A stretch of DNA of 64,000 nucleotides, taken from Bifidobacterium breve. Its GTDB lineage: Bacteria > Actinomycetota > Thermoleophilia > Solirubrobacterales > Solirubrobacteraceae. The notes below the pieces were generated by a model, which worked only from the letters and a program-made list of their open reading frames with translations, searched no databases and was not told the DNA's origin. Numbering within the stretch: position 1 is the stretch's first letter; each line of letters opens with the position of its first letter. The DNA is taken from assembly GCA_945878865.1 (NCBI GenBank), contig CAMCUD010000001.1, positions 1 to 64,000 of the forward strand, written 5' to 3'. Positions 25,678 to 34,417 of this stretch are shown piece by piece. The translations under genes were made by a program, and so were the position numbers.

Positions 25678-26898
25678 TCAGCGGGTGACCTTCAGGCGCT
25701 GGGTCTGCGTCCGTGCGTTGCCGGCGGCATCGGTCACGCGCAGCGCCACGGTCAGCGACGCCGAGGGCCTGCGCCGCAGCGCCGCCGAGAGCGCCGTCGC
25801 GCCCTTGGCGGTCAGCTTCACCTTGACATTCGCGGTCGCGCCGGCGGCCAGCTTCGCCGTGGCGGACGCGACGGTCGCCTTGCCGAACGTCACCGTCACG
25901 GCCGCCGAGCACGCCTCGCCGCACGCGACGGGCACCGTCACGCCGCGCCGCAGGGCGCGCGCGCTCGCGTTGGCCGGGAGCACGAGCACGCCCCCCGGCG
26001 CGACAAGGTCCTTCGCCTCGGCCGGCGGGCCGGGCACCGTGACCGTCACGGTGTTCGTCACCGTCTGCGGCGCAGGCGGCGTCGGCGGGGTGACGGGCGC
26101 GCCAACCGCGATCGCGTCAAGCGGCGCCGCGAGGCTCCCGAGCGACGTGGCCGCGCCGGTCGCGAGGTTCACGCTGCTCAGGCGCGAGCCGTCGACGAGG
26201 TAGCCGACCCCGTCGGTCGACACGTCGAAGCTGCCGCGCGAGGCGGCGTCGAACCCGAGCGCGCCGACGCCGGTGAAGACGCCGCCGTTGGCGCTGGGCA
26301 CGCTGTTGACCCCACCCAGCGTGCCGAGCTGGTCGGTGTCGGCGCGGACCGCGTAGGCCGTCGTCTGCGTCGCGGTCGCGACACTGCGGTCGTAGCCCAC
26401 CCCGAGGATCACCGGGCTGCCCGGGCTCAGCGCGGTGTCGACGCCGGCCAGCCCGCCTGTCGTCGGGTTCACGCGGAAGTTCAGGCCGTTGCTGTCGATG
26501 ACGCGGATGCGGTCCACCGTCGGGTTGAAGTCGATGTCGTAGGCGGCGGCGACAGCGTGGGTGACCGCGACCGTCGCGCCGCCGGGGCGGGCCACGGCGG
26601 CCGTCGCCGGATCGACCTGGACGACACGGAGATCCTCGTCGGTCGCGTTGGACTGCGTCGCCGTGACGCCGTACAGGCGCCCGTCGAAGGGACGCACGTC
26701 GAGGCCGATGACGCGCTCGTTCGCCGTGAGGCCGGTGATCCGCGTGAAGCTCACGACGTCCGGGCGCGCGGTGTCGAAGACCGCGAGCACGTGGCCGCCG
26801 GCGATCCCCGCAGCGGGGGTGGCCGCCGCGGGCGAGGCGGCCAGGGCGCCGCCGGCGAGGGCGAGCGCCGCGGTGAGCACGACACGATGGAGAGCCAT
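25678..26898 (-). CDS. Secreted DUF4394 domain protein
   Basis: 406 residues. Signal peptide ends at ASPAAATPA (about residue 27). Residues 30-260 match DUF4394, with VIGLDVRPFDGRLYGVTA, IDFNPTVDRIRVIDSNGLNFRVNPTTG and GFDAASRGSFDVSTDGVGYL, a predicted beta-propeller. After a Pro/Thr linker with TVTNTVTVTVPGPP comes a C-terminal Ig-like domain rich in Ala/Lys ending LKVTR, the same kind of tail as in the protein at 60662. Probably extracellular; function unknown. Confidence 0.85.
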   Translation of the reverse strand: MALHRVVLTAALALAGGALAASPAAATPAAGIAGGHVLAVFDTARPDVVSFTRITGLTANERVIGLDVRPFDGRLYGVTATQSNATDEDLRVVQVDPATAAVARPGGATVAVTHAVAAAYDIDFNPTVDRIRVIDSNGLNFRVNPTTGGLAGVDTALSPGSPVILGVGYDRSVATATQTTAYAVRADTDQLGTLGGVNSVPSANGGVFTGVGALGFDAASRGSFDVSTDGVGYLVDGSRLSSVNLATGAATSLGSLAAPLDAIAVGAPVTPPTPPAPQTVTNTVTVTVPGPPAEAKDLVAPGGVLVLPANASARALRRGVTVPVACGEACSAAVTVTFGKATVASATAKLAAGATANVKVKLTAKGATALSAALRRRPSASLTVALRVTDAAGNARTQTQRLKVTR

Positions 26899-27165
26899 GT
26901 CGGATGAACGCCGGGAGCGGGCGCGCGTTACGCCGGTGGACGATCTGCGACAGCCACCTCGGTTTTTCCGGACGCCCGGTACGCCGCGGGACGGACCGTC
27001 CAGTCCTCGCCGCAGATCCGGAAACGTCAGCGTTCCTGGGCGATCGGGCCCGATGCGACGCCCGGCTCCGACCCCGTGCCGGATGTCCTTCGGACGGCCA
27101 TGTGCGCGCGGACGCCCACGTGTCTACACTCCGCGGCCGTCGTTGGCTGAAGGTGGGGAGAGGGA

Positions 27166-28512
27166 ATGCGTTGCTCGGACGTCGGGGGGCCGGGAGGCCG
27201 CCTGCGCAAGCTGGTCGTGATGGTCGTCGCCGCGGTGCTGCTCGCGCCTGCGAGCGCGCACGCCGCGGCGTATCCGTACACGTCGCCGGCCAAGGACCCG
27301 TTCTACGCGTACACGGGTGAGAAGCCGCTCGCCGACATCGCGCCGGGCACCGTCCTGAAGACCCGGACGTCGAAGTACCACGTCGCGGGCGTCGCTTCGA
27401 AGGTCGAGGCCGTTCAGCTGCTCTACCGCTCGACCGACCAGCTCGGGCGGCCGGTCACCAACGTGACCTCGGTCCTGCGCCCCGCCGCGGCCAAGGCCGA
27501 CGCGAAGAAGCTTCTGGGTTACATGTCGTTCTACGACTCGCTGAACCCGGCCGACCAGCCGTCGTTCGCCATCGCGGGCGGCGTGACGTTCGGCGGGACG
27601 ATCAACGCGGTCGAGGCGCTGTTCGTCGCGCCGTTCCTCAATCGCGGGTACACCGTCACCGTCCCCGACACCGAGGGCCAGGACGCCGACTTCGCCGCCG
27701 GCCCGGAGTACGGGATGCTCTCGCTCGACGGCATCCGCGCGACGCTCGCGTCGTCGCAGGCCGGGGTCGCCGCCGATGCGAAGGTCGGCATGCTCGGATA
27801 CTCCGGCGGCGCGATCGCCGCGCAGTGGGCCGCCGAGCTCGCGCCGAAGTACGCGCCCGACGTCGACAAGCTCCTCGTCGGCACCGCGACGGGCGGCGTC
27901 ATGGTCAACCCCGCGCACAACCTGCACTACATCGACGGCAGCAAGGCGTGGGCCGGTGTTCTGGGGATGGCCGTCGTCGGCATCGCGCGCTCGTTCGACA
28001 TCGACCTGCAGCCGTACCTCAACGAGAACGGCCAGCGGCTCTACACCAAGCTGAAGTACGCGTCGATCGCCAACGTGCTCGGCCAGTACCCCGGCCTGAC
28101 GTGGGCGAAGATGACGAAGCCCGAGTTCAGCACGCCGGAGTCCGTCCCGATCTACGTCACGACGGTGAACAAGCTCATCATGGGCTCGTACGGCACGCCG
28201 AGCAGCCCGCTCTTCATCGGCCAGGGCGCCAACGGGCAGCTCGAGGGCACGAAGCCCGGCCCGGAAGGCATCGGCGGCGGCGACGGCGTGATGGTCGCCG
28301 GCGACGTCCGCGCGCTCGCGCGGCAGTACTGCGACAAGGGCGTGAAGGTCCAGTACGTGCAGTACGATAAGCTCAGCCACTTCTCGACGATGCTCGCCTG
28401 GTTCAACCCGGCCGTCACCTGGATGACCCGGCGCTTCGCCGGCCAGGAGGCGCCGCAGAACTGCGCGACGATCGCCCCCGGGAACTCGCTCGCGCCGATC
28501 CCCGAGGGCTGA
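27166..28512 (+). CDS. Secretory lipase (LIP family)
   Basis: 448 residues; ATG preceded by GGGGAGAGGG. Signal peptide to about residue 35 (ASAHAA). Pattern of the fungal/actinobacterial secretory lipase family: DPFYAYTGEKPLADIAPGTVLKTR, then TSVLRP, nucleophile GYSGGA (Ser213) and a late His in DKLSHFSTMLAW; the acid is probably in the GDGVMVAGDV region. It hydrolyses extracellular triglycerides or other esters and would feed the fatty-acid catabolic genes found later in the window. A TACACT box at 27124-27129 would give a leader of about 30 nt. Confidence 0.88.
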   Translation: MRCSDVGGPGGRLRKLVVMVVAAVLLAPASAHAAAYPYTSPAKDPFYAYTGEKPLADIAPGTVLKTRTSKYHVAGVASKVEAVQLLYRSTDQLGRPVTNVTSVLRPAAAKADAKKLLGYMSFYDSLNPADQPSFAIAGGVTFGGTINAVEALFVAPFLNRGYTVTVPDTEGQDADFAAGPEYGMLSLDGIRATLASSQAGVAADAKVGMLGYSGGAIAAQWAAELAPKYAPDVDKLLVGTATGGVMVNPAHNLHYIDGSKAWAGVLGMAVVGIARSFDIDLQPYLNENGQRLYTKLKYASIANVLGQYPGLTWAKMTKPEFSTPESVPIYVTTVNKLIMGSYGTPSSPLFIGQGANGQLEGTKPGPEGIGGGDGVMVAGDVRALARQYCDKGVKVQYVQYDKLSHFSTMLAWFNPAVTWMTRRFAGQEAPQNCATIAPGNSLAPIPEG

Positions 28513-28515
28513 TCC

Positions 28516-30333
28516 TCACGACGTCGTGAAGGTGCCCGCGAGCTCCTCGAGTTCGCGGGCGGTCCGCGCGAGCTCCTGCGCGGAGGCGGCGATCTCCTGG
28601 GCGGACGCGGACGTCTGCTCCGTCGACGCGCTGACCTCCTCGGTCGACGCGCTGGACTCCTCGGCCACCGCCGAGACTTCGAGCATGCGCGACCCCATGA
28701 CGCCCGCGGCGTCGGAGATCTCACGGACGGCGCCGCTGATCTGCGTCACCCGCTGCGTCATGTCGCCGACCGCCGTGCCGATCCGCTCGAAGGCCTCGCG
28801 CGCCTGCTCGACCGTCGCGGCGCCCTCCGCGGTCTGCTCGGCCCCGCGCTCGACGACCTCGACGGCCTTCCCCGTCTCGGCCTGGATCTCGGCGATGAGG
28901 CCGGCGATGGAGGCGGCGGCCTGCTGGGATTCCTCGGCGAGCTTGCGGACCTCGTCGGCGACGACGGCGAAGCCGCGGCCCTGCTCGCCGGCGCGCGCGG
29001 CCTCGATCGCGGCGTTGAGCGCCAGGAGATTCGTCTGGTCGGCGATCGCGGTGATCGTCTCCACGATCCCGCCGATCTGCTCGGACTTGGCGCCGAGCTC
29101 GCCGATCGCGTCGGCGGCCTGACGGCTGGCGGCGCGCACGGACGTCATCGCCTCGGTGGCGTGCTGCACCGCCGCGGCGCCTTCGTCGGCGATCACGCGG
29201 GCCTCCTCGGCGGCCTCGGCGGTCGCGGCGGCGTCCTGGGCCGAGCGCTGAGAGGTGTCGACCACGCCGCGGCCCAAGCGGCTGGCGTCCTCGACGCCTT
29301 CGACCTGCCGCTGCGCGCCCGTGGCGACCTCGCCGATCGCCGTGGCGATCTCGCCAACGGCGCGGCCCGCCTCCTCGGAGGTCGTCGCCATCTGCTCCGA
29401 TGCGGCCGAGATCTGCGTCGATGCGGCGGCAAGCCGGCCGATGGTCGCGGCGAGCGCCTCGCGGGACGTGTTGTAGGCGGCCATCGACTGCGCGGTGTCC
29501 TCGCGCACCGCGTTGACGGCCTGTGCGATGTCGCCGAGCTCGTCGTTGGGCCAGCGCTCGATCGCGGGGGTCTGTGGCGCGAGCGTCACGGTCAGGTCGC
29601 CTGCGGCGAAGCGGTCGAGCCCGCCGCGGAGCGCCGCGGTGTCGTGCTCGACGAGAGAGCGCAGCCGCGCGAGGACGCCGGCCGTGACGCGGCGGATGCT
29701 GCGGGTGATGAGGAACGCGACCGCGGCGCCCACCAGGAGCGCGGCCGCGAGGAGGCCGAGCATGAGCGTCCTCGAGCGACCGTACGTGTCGCTGATCTGC
29801 TCGTTGAGCTGCTTGGCGACGCGATCGTTCGTCGTGATGAGCCCGCGCAGCGCCGCGTCGACGTCGGCGTACCGCTGCTCCGCAGCGGCGTAGTACGCGC
29901 GGGTGGCGGCGGCCTTGTCACCGCGTGCGGCGGCCGCGAGGACATCGCCGTACGCGCGACGGTATGCCGCCCACTCCGCGTCGAAGCGCCGCAGCCCGCG
30001 GACCTCGGCCGGGACGAGGTACGTGGCGCGGTAGCCGCGGATCAGCCGGTCCATCGCCGCCGCATCGCGATCGGAGGTCCGCGCGAACGGTGCCGCGGGG
30101 CCGTCACTCGTGATCGCCCGCTGGATCTGGCTGTCGATGTCGCCGAGCAGCGCACGACTCTCCGCCAGGTCGCGGATCGGCACGACGCGGTCGGCGTACA
30201 TGCTCTCCGCCTTGACGTCGACCCGGCCGAGCGCGCGGACGCCGACGGCGCCGATGATCGCCGTGAGCGCGAGCACCGCGGCGAAGCCGGCGCCGAGTTT
30301 CACGGCGAGCGAGAGGCGGGGGCGTGACGTCAT
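28516..30333 (-). CDS. Methyl-accepting chemotaxis protein
   Basis: 605 residues from the ATG at 30333. TM1 at about 10-30 ([20 protein letters not shown]), a four-helix-bundle ligand domain ([26 protein letters not shown]) to 185, TM2 at 190-212, HAMP domain, then a long coiled coil with the conserved hairpin tip [45 protein letters not shown]. No other chemotaxis gene is in the window, and there is no C-terminal CheR-binding pentapeptide. It may signal to a che cluster elsewhere or control type IV pili. Confidence 0.94.
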   Translation of the reverse strand: MTSRPRLSLAVKLGAGFAAVLALTAIIGAVGVRALGRVDVKAESMYADRVVPIRDLAESRALLGDIDSQIQRAITSDGPAAPFARTSDRDAAAMDRLIRGYRATYLVPAEVRGLRRFDAEWAAYRRAYGDVLAAAARGDKAAATRAYYAAAEQRYADVDAALRGLITTNDRVAKQLNEQISDTYGRSRTLMLGLLAAALLVGAAVAFLITRSIRRVTAGVLARLRSLVEHDTAALRGGLDRFAAGDLTVTLAPQTPAIERWPNDELGDIAQAVNAVREDTAQSMAAYNTSREALAATIGRLAAASTQISAASEQMATTSEEAGRAVGEIATAIGEVATGAQRQVEGVEDASRLGRGVVDTSQRSAQDAAATAEAAEEARVIADEGAAAVQHATEAMTSVRAASRQAADAIGELGAKSEQIGGIVETITAIADQTNLLALNAAIEAARAGEQGRGFAVVADEVRKLAEESQQAAASIAGLIAEIQAETGKAVEVVERGAEQTAEGAATVEQAREAFERIGTAVGDMTQRVTQISGAVREISDAAGVMGSRMLEVSAVAEESSASTEEVSASTEQTSASAQEIAASAQELARTARELEELAGTFTTS

Positions 30334-30460
30334 CGTGGTCCTTCTGACAGAGATCGGCGGGTCTTCGTGTCTTGGTATCGCCACTCCAATTCCTGGTCTT
30401 GAACACCTGGCGCAACCGCGCTGACCACCTGTCTACGTAGTCGCCCGCAGACACGTCGTC

Positions 30461-30466
30461 TAGGTT
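30461..30466 (+). promoter_or_regulatory. -10 box TAGGTT, leaderless start
   Basis: Ends 10 nt before the ATG at 30477 of the TetR gene. Confidence 0.4.
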
Positions 30467-30476
30467 GGGCATCGCC

Positions 30477-31118
30477 ATGCCCGCCGCCCGCCGCCGTGGA
30501 CGCCCGCCCGACCCGCAGCTTGCCGAGACACGGCGCCGGGCCCTCGTGGCCGCCGCCTCCGAGGCGTTCGCGCAGCAGGGGTACGCCGCGGCCGGGATCG
30601 CCGACATCGACGCGCGACTCGAATCAGGCCACGGCACGTTCTACCGCCACTTCGAGAGCAAGCGCGAGATCCTCGACCACGTCGTCGACGACGCGATCGC
30701 CCGGCTCGTCGCCTCGGTTCTCCCCGACCCCGCTGCGCTGCAGACCGGCAGCGCGGAGGAGTTCCTGGCACTCGTCGACGAGCTCATCGGCCGGGTGTTC
30801 GCCGTCGTTGACGCCGAGCCCGACGTCCTGTGCCTCCTCCTGCTCGAGACGACGTCGATCGATGAGGCGATGACCCTGCGCCTGCTCAACGCGGTCGAAG
30901 GCGTCACCGGCGCGGTGGCCGCGGCGCTCGAGGACGGCGTCCGCGACGGGTTTCTCCGAGCCGATCTCGATACGCACGCCGTCGCCGCGCAGGCGCTGTA
31001 CCTCCTTGTCCCGGGCCTGCTGCGCACCATCCGCGGTGGCTTGCAGGGCGAGGATCGCGACCGCTACCGGCGAGGAGTGGTCGAGCTCCTCGCGCGCGGC
31101 ATCGCGCCCGCGGCCTGA
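30477..31118 (+). CDS. TetR-family transcriptional regulator
   Basis: 213 residues from the ATG at 30477 (a TTG four codons upstream is possible, but it overlaps the -10 box). Helix-turn-helix at about 15-60: RRRALVAAASEAFAQQGYAAAGIADIDARLESGHGTFYRHFESKREIL. The C-terminal domain closely resembles that of the TetR at 32680 (ETTSIDEAMTLRLLN versus EATSVDDELTHRLMG; ESKREILDHVVD versus DGKRDILDEVVD), so the two are paralogues. The target is unclear; it is flanked by a chemoreceptor and a secreted protein. Confidence 0.92.
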   Translation: MPAARRRGRPPDPQLAETRRRALVAAASEAFAQQGYAAAGIADIDARLESGHGTFYRHFESKREILDHVVDDAIARLVASVLPDPAALQTGSAEEFLALVDELIGRVFAVVDAEPDVLCLLLLETTSIDEAMTLRLLNAVEGVTGAVAAALEDGVRDGFLRADLDTHAVAAQALYLLVPGLLRTIRGGLQGEDRDRYRRGVVELLARGIAPAA

Positions 31119-31140
31119 ACGACCGCGGGCGCGGCCGTGC

Positions 31141-32577
31141 TCACGCGGTGGGCAGTGGCGCCCCGGTGAGCGACGCCGTGACGCCCGCGGGGGAGGGCGG
31201 TGTCGTGGCGACATCGTCGAGCGCCGCGCCGATCACGGACTCGATCAGTGGCGCGTAGCTCTTCGGCACGGAGCCGAGCGACAGGCTCGTCAGCGCGAAG
31301 TTCAGCCGCTTGAGCGCGAAGCTCGTCGTGTCGATCGCGAACCCGACCTTCACGCCGGCTCCGACCGTGATCGTGCGCGGGAGGAACCCGAGCTTCACCG
31401 CCACGATGCCCTTGCCCGACAGGTCCAGGGCGAGCTGGTTGCCGGGACCGCCGTTCGCGGCGCCGTTGCTGATGTGGGCCATCGCGTTCTCGACGCTCAC
31501 GCCTATCGCGTCGTTGCGCGTGAGCGGCAGCCATCCGAGGTTGATGGTCTGCACCGCGACGTCGGCGTCGAGCAGCAGCGCCCCGTCCTGCACGGCGATC
31601 GTGCCGGCGAGCGCGTCGCCGCGCAGGCGAATGAAGTTGCCGAACCCACACGCCGCCGGCGATGTGACGCCCTTGACGTTCAGCGAGAAGTTCCGGAGAT
31701 CTTGGATCCGGCCGACCGCGGTGGCATCGACGAAGCCGCGCTCGCACGCGAGCCGGATCGTGCCCTCGATCGTGATCGAGGAGTTGTCGAGCCCGAGCTT
31801 GACGGACAGCAGATTCAGCCCCGGCAGGATCTGGAGGTTCGTCCCGAGCGAGGCGGCGATCGCGACCTGCGGGGTCCCGCTCGTGCTCGTGCGCTTCAGG
31901 CTGACGTGCGCGCCGATCTTCGCGCCCCCGAGCTGGAGGCCCTCGAGGTCGAGGCCCAGCGCGTACGTGCCGTTCGAGGCAATCGCGCCCTGCACCGACA
32001 GGCCGGGGATCCCGCCGGTCACGTCGATGTCGTACGCGCCGCCGCCGATGCCGATGTGCGCGTCGGCGTCGATCTGCGAGATGCCGGGGATGATCGTCGT
32101 CTTCAGCGACGCCTTGGCGTCGAGAACGATGTAGAGGACCCCGTTCTGCGCGCGCAGCGTCGCCTGGACGTCCGCGTTCGGGCCGATGACGAACTCCCGC
32201 GCGAGCTGGCAGCCCCGCGCCCCGGTGCTCGCCTTCAGCGTGACCGCCCAGTTGCGGCTGCTGAGGAAGTTGATGTCACCCGCGCCGCCGACCGTGATGT
32301 CGCCACCCGCGGCGCAGCCGAGCTTGAGGTTCGCCGCGGCGCGGATACGGCTGCCGTTGAGATTCAGGCGGACGCCGGTGATCGTGACGCCGCGGACGAG
32401 CTGGATGTTGCCGAGGCTCAGGCCCCCCGAGCCCACCGATGCCGGGGTGATGTTCGCGAGGCGGTCGTAGGACGACGGTGCTGCGGATGCCGAGGCCGGA
32501 ACAGCGGCGAGCGCCGTCATCGCGACCAGGGCAGGGGCGATCCACCGGCGCAGGCGCCGGCGAGGGTGCGAACCCAT
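31141..32577 (-). CDS. Secreted beta-rich protein of unknown function
   Basis: 478 residues with a GGGAGGAGAG ribosome site. Signal peptide ends ASASAAP (about residue 33). The rest is a long run of short beta strands without a recognised domain: LSLGNIQLVRGVTITGVRLN, IDADAHIGIGGGAYDIDVTGG, ITIEGTIRLACERGFVDATA. It has four or five cysteines (KLGCAAGG, ARGCQL, LACERG, PAACGFG), suggesting disulfides outside the cell. A parallel beta-solenoid or lipid-binding barrel is plausible. A consensus-like promoter and a 5' hairpin precede it. It is the only secreted product between two paralogous TetR genes. Confidence 0.72.
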   Translation of the reverse strand: MGSHPRRRLRRWIAPALVAMTALAAVPASASAAPSSYDRLANITPASVGSGGLSLGNIQLVRGVTITGVRLNLNGSRIRAAANLKLGCAAGGDITVGGAGDINFLSSRNWAVTLKASTGARGCQLAREFVIGPNADVQATLRAQNGVLYIVLDAKASLKTTIIPGISQIDADAHIGIGGGAYDIDVTGGIPGLSVQGAIASNGTYALGLDLEGLQLGGAKIGAHVSLKRTSTSGTPQVAIAASLGTNLQILPGLNLLSVKLGLDNSSITIEGTIRLACERGFVDATAVGRIQDLRNFSLNVKGVTSPAACGFGNFIRLRGDALAGTIAVQDGALLLDADVAVQTINLGWLPLTRNDAIGVSVENAMAHISNGAANGGPGNQLALDLSGKGIVAVKLGFLPRTITVGAGVKVGFAIDTTSFALKRLNFALTSLSLGSVPKSYAPLIESVIGAALDDVATTPPSPAGVTASLTGAPLPTA

Positions 32578-32601
32578 GGGTCTCTCCTCCCTGTGGGGGT
32601 A

Positions 32602-32659
32602 CGGGCGGCCGGGACCGGCCGCCCGCGGGCACCGTAGTCAGCTCCTACGAATTAAGCAA
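32602..32659 (-). promoter_or_regulatory. Promoter and 5'-end stem-loop for the secreted protein
   Basis: On the minus strand TTGCTT (32654-32659), a 17-bp spacer and TACGGT (32631-32636) form a good promoter inside an unusually AT-rich patch. The predicted start point, about 7 nt downstream, falls at the 5' edge of a hairpin with 10-11-bp arms CGGGCGGCCGG/CCGGCCGCCCG (32602-32625). The transcript would thus begin with a strong stem-loop, followed by the ribosome site. Confidence 0.55.
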
Positions 32660-32679
32660 ATGAGATGTCACTTCTGTTT

Positions 32680-33297
32680 TTATGACCGTAGGATCCCTCG
32701 TGAGATCACGTCCGCGAGGGCATCGATCTGGGCGTCCCGGGCGGCTCGGTCGAGCTCGCCGCGGAAGGCGAGCACGAGGCTCGGCAGGAGCATGCCGACG
32801 AGGGCGTCGGCGAGGACGTCGGTCGGCACGCCCTCGCGCAGCACGCCCGCACCGACGGCCTGGTCGAGGTACGACGCCCCCAGCCCGGCGAACAGGTCAA
32901 GAAGCCCCATGAGCCGGTGCGTGAGCTCGTCGTCCACCGACGTCGCCTCGAGCATGATGAGCCGCGCCAGGCCCGGCTCGGCCTCGGCGAGATCGAGCAC
33001 GCTGCCGGCGAGCTCCCGCACGCGGTCGAGCAGCTCCTGTGTGGAGGTCAGCGGCGCCGGCACCTCATCGAGCTCGACGAGCAGCATGAACCGCTCGACG
33101 CCCACGTCGACGACCTCGTCGAGGATGTCGCGCTTGCCGTCGAAGTAGCGGTAGAACGTGCCCTGGCTGACGCCGAGCCGCCCCGTGATGTCGGCCACCG
33201 TCGTCGCCGCGTAGCCCTGCTCGGCGAACACGGTGAAGGCCGTGTCGACAAGCTCCTGCCGCCGCCGGGCCGACTTCTCCGTGGGGGCCACGGTCAC
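32680..33297 (-). CDS. TetR-family transcriptional regulator
   Basis: 205 residues from the GTG at 33297, which overlaps the upstream stop as GTGA. Helix-turn-helix: RRQELVDTAFTVFAEQGYAATTVADITGRLGVSQGTFYRYFDGKRDIL. It is translationally coupled to the kinase-like gene at 33294, so it probably regulates that operon. Paralogue of the TetR at 30477. Confidence 0.92.
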   Translation of the reverse strand: MTVAPTEKSARRRQELVDTAFTVFAEQGYAATTVADITGRLGVSQGTFYRYFDGKRDILDEVVDVGVERFMLLVELDEVPAPLTSTQELLDRVRELAGSVLDLAEAEPGLARLIMLEATSVDDELTHRLMGLLDLFAGLGASYLDQAVGAGVLREGVPTDVLADALVGMLLPSLVLAFRGELDRAARDAQIDALADVISRGILRS

Positions 33298-34367
33298 CCG
33301 CCCCGCGTCCGGATGATCCTCCGGCACCGCCGGTCGAGGTAGTGCACCGCCACCCAGAAGTTGCGGAACGCCGGGTTGCGGGTCTCTTTGAGGTGGTAGC
33401 GGCGATAGATCTGCTGGACGATCACGGCGAGCCGGAAGAGGCCGAAGACCTCGTAGAACACCCAGTCGCCGACGTCGCGACCCGTCCGCTCGGCGTAGTG
33501 GGCGACGACCTCGGCACGGGTCAGCATCCCCGGCGCGTCGGTCGGCTGGCGCTTGAGCAGGCGCATCCCCCGGCCGTCGGCCGCTTCGACCCAGTACGCC
33601 AGCGCGCCGCCCAGATCCATGAGCGGGTCGCCGAGCGTCGCCATCTCCCAGTCCAGGACGCCCGCCACCCGCAATGGGTCGTCCACCGCCAGCACGACGT
33701 TGTCGAGGCGGAAGTCGTTGTGGATGACGCAGGTGGCGACGTCCCCGGGCCGATGCGTCTCCAGCCACTCCATGACCCGTTCGAAGCTCGGGACGTTCCA
33801 CGTGCGCGCCTGGCGGTAGCGCGCCGACCACCCGGTGACCTGCCGCTCGACGTAGCCCTCGCCCTTGCCGAGGTCGGCCAGGCCCGCAGCGACGGGGTCG
33901 ATCGCGTGCAGGTCGCAGAGCCGGTCGACCACCGCGACACACATCGCGCGCGTGGCCCGAGGATCTCCCGCCACGCCGTCGGGCAGGCGCCGGCGCGGGA
34001 TCTCCCCCGCGACCCGCGCCATCACGTAGAAGTCGCTGCCGAGCACCGCCGGGTCCTCGCACAGCGCCACCATGTCGGGCACGTACGGGTAGACCGGCCG
34101 CAGCCGCTCCTGCACGCGGTACTCGCGCGCCATGTCGTGCGCGCCCTTCGCCTTCGTCCCGGGCGGCGGGCGTCGCAGGATGAGGTCGCGATCGGCGTAG
34201 CGCAATAGGTACGTGAGGTTCGACGCGCCACCGGAGAACTGGCGGACCTCGGGCGCGGCGGCCGGAACGTCGGCGCGTTCGCGCAGCCACGCGTGGACGG
34301 CGCCGACGTCGAAGGCGTCCTCGGCGCGCACGTCCCCCGCTTCGGGCGATGCCGACGCCACGGTCAT
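33294..34367 (-). CDS. Aminoglycoside-phosphotransferase-fold kinase, ACAD10-like
   Basis: 357 residues. VRQFSGGASNLTYLLRYADRDLILRRPPPG is the nucleotide loop and Lys region of the APH-like family associated with acyl-CoA metabolism (N-terminal half of ACAD10/11 and the Rv3168 group). The catalytic loop is CVIHNDFRLDN near residue 215, the metal motif DWEMATLGDPLMDLG. In ACAD10/11 this kinase phosphorylates 4-hydroxyacyl-CoA before it enters beta-oxidation; a comparable role here is inference, supported by nearby acyl-CoA dehydrogenase and ligase genes. Confidence 0.85.
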   Translation of the reverse strand: MTVASASPEAGDVRAEDAFDVGAVHAWLRERADVPAAAPEVRQFSGGASNLTYLLRYADRDLILRRPPPGTKAKGAHDMAREYRVQERLRPVYPYVPDMVALCEDPAVLGSDFYVMARVAGEIPRRRLPDGVAGDPRATRAMCVAVVDRLCDLHAIDPVAAGLADLGKGEGYVERQVTGWSARYRQARTWNVPSFERVMEWLETHRPGDVATCVIHNDFRLDNVVLAVDDPLRVAGVLDWEMATLGDPLMDLGGALAYWVEAADGRGMRLLKRQPTDAPGMLTRAEVVAHYAERTGRDVGDWVFYEVFGLFRLAVIVQQIYRRYHLKETRNPAFRNFWVAVHYLDRRCRRIIRTRGG

Positions 34368-34417
34368 CGGCGTACGCTCCGGGAGAGGTCCCGTCCCCAG
34401 ATCCAGGAGCCCCGCCG

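Noticed and set aside
25652-25924. N-terminal extension of the histidine phosphatase
   Set aside because: The extra 91 residues are antisense of the DUF4394 gene; the RHG motif belongs at the N-terminus, as given by the ATG at 25651.
26904-27320. 138-residue plus-strand frame upstream of and into the lipase
   Set aside because: Composition is non-coding, and it overlaps the lipase signal peptide out of frame.
31006-32637. 543-residue plus-strand frame across the secreted protein gene
   Set aside because: Arg/Asp/Val-rich shadow; the minus-strand product has a signal peptide, ribosome site and promoter.
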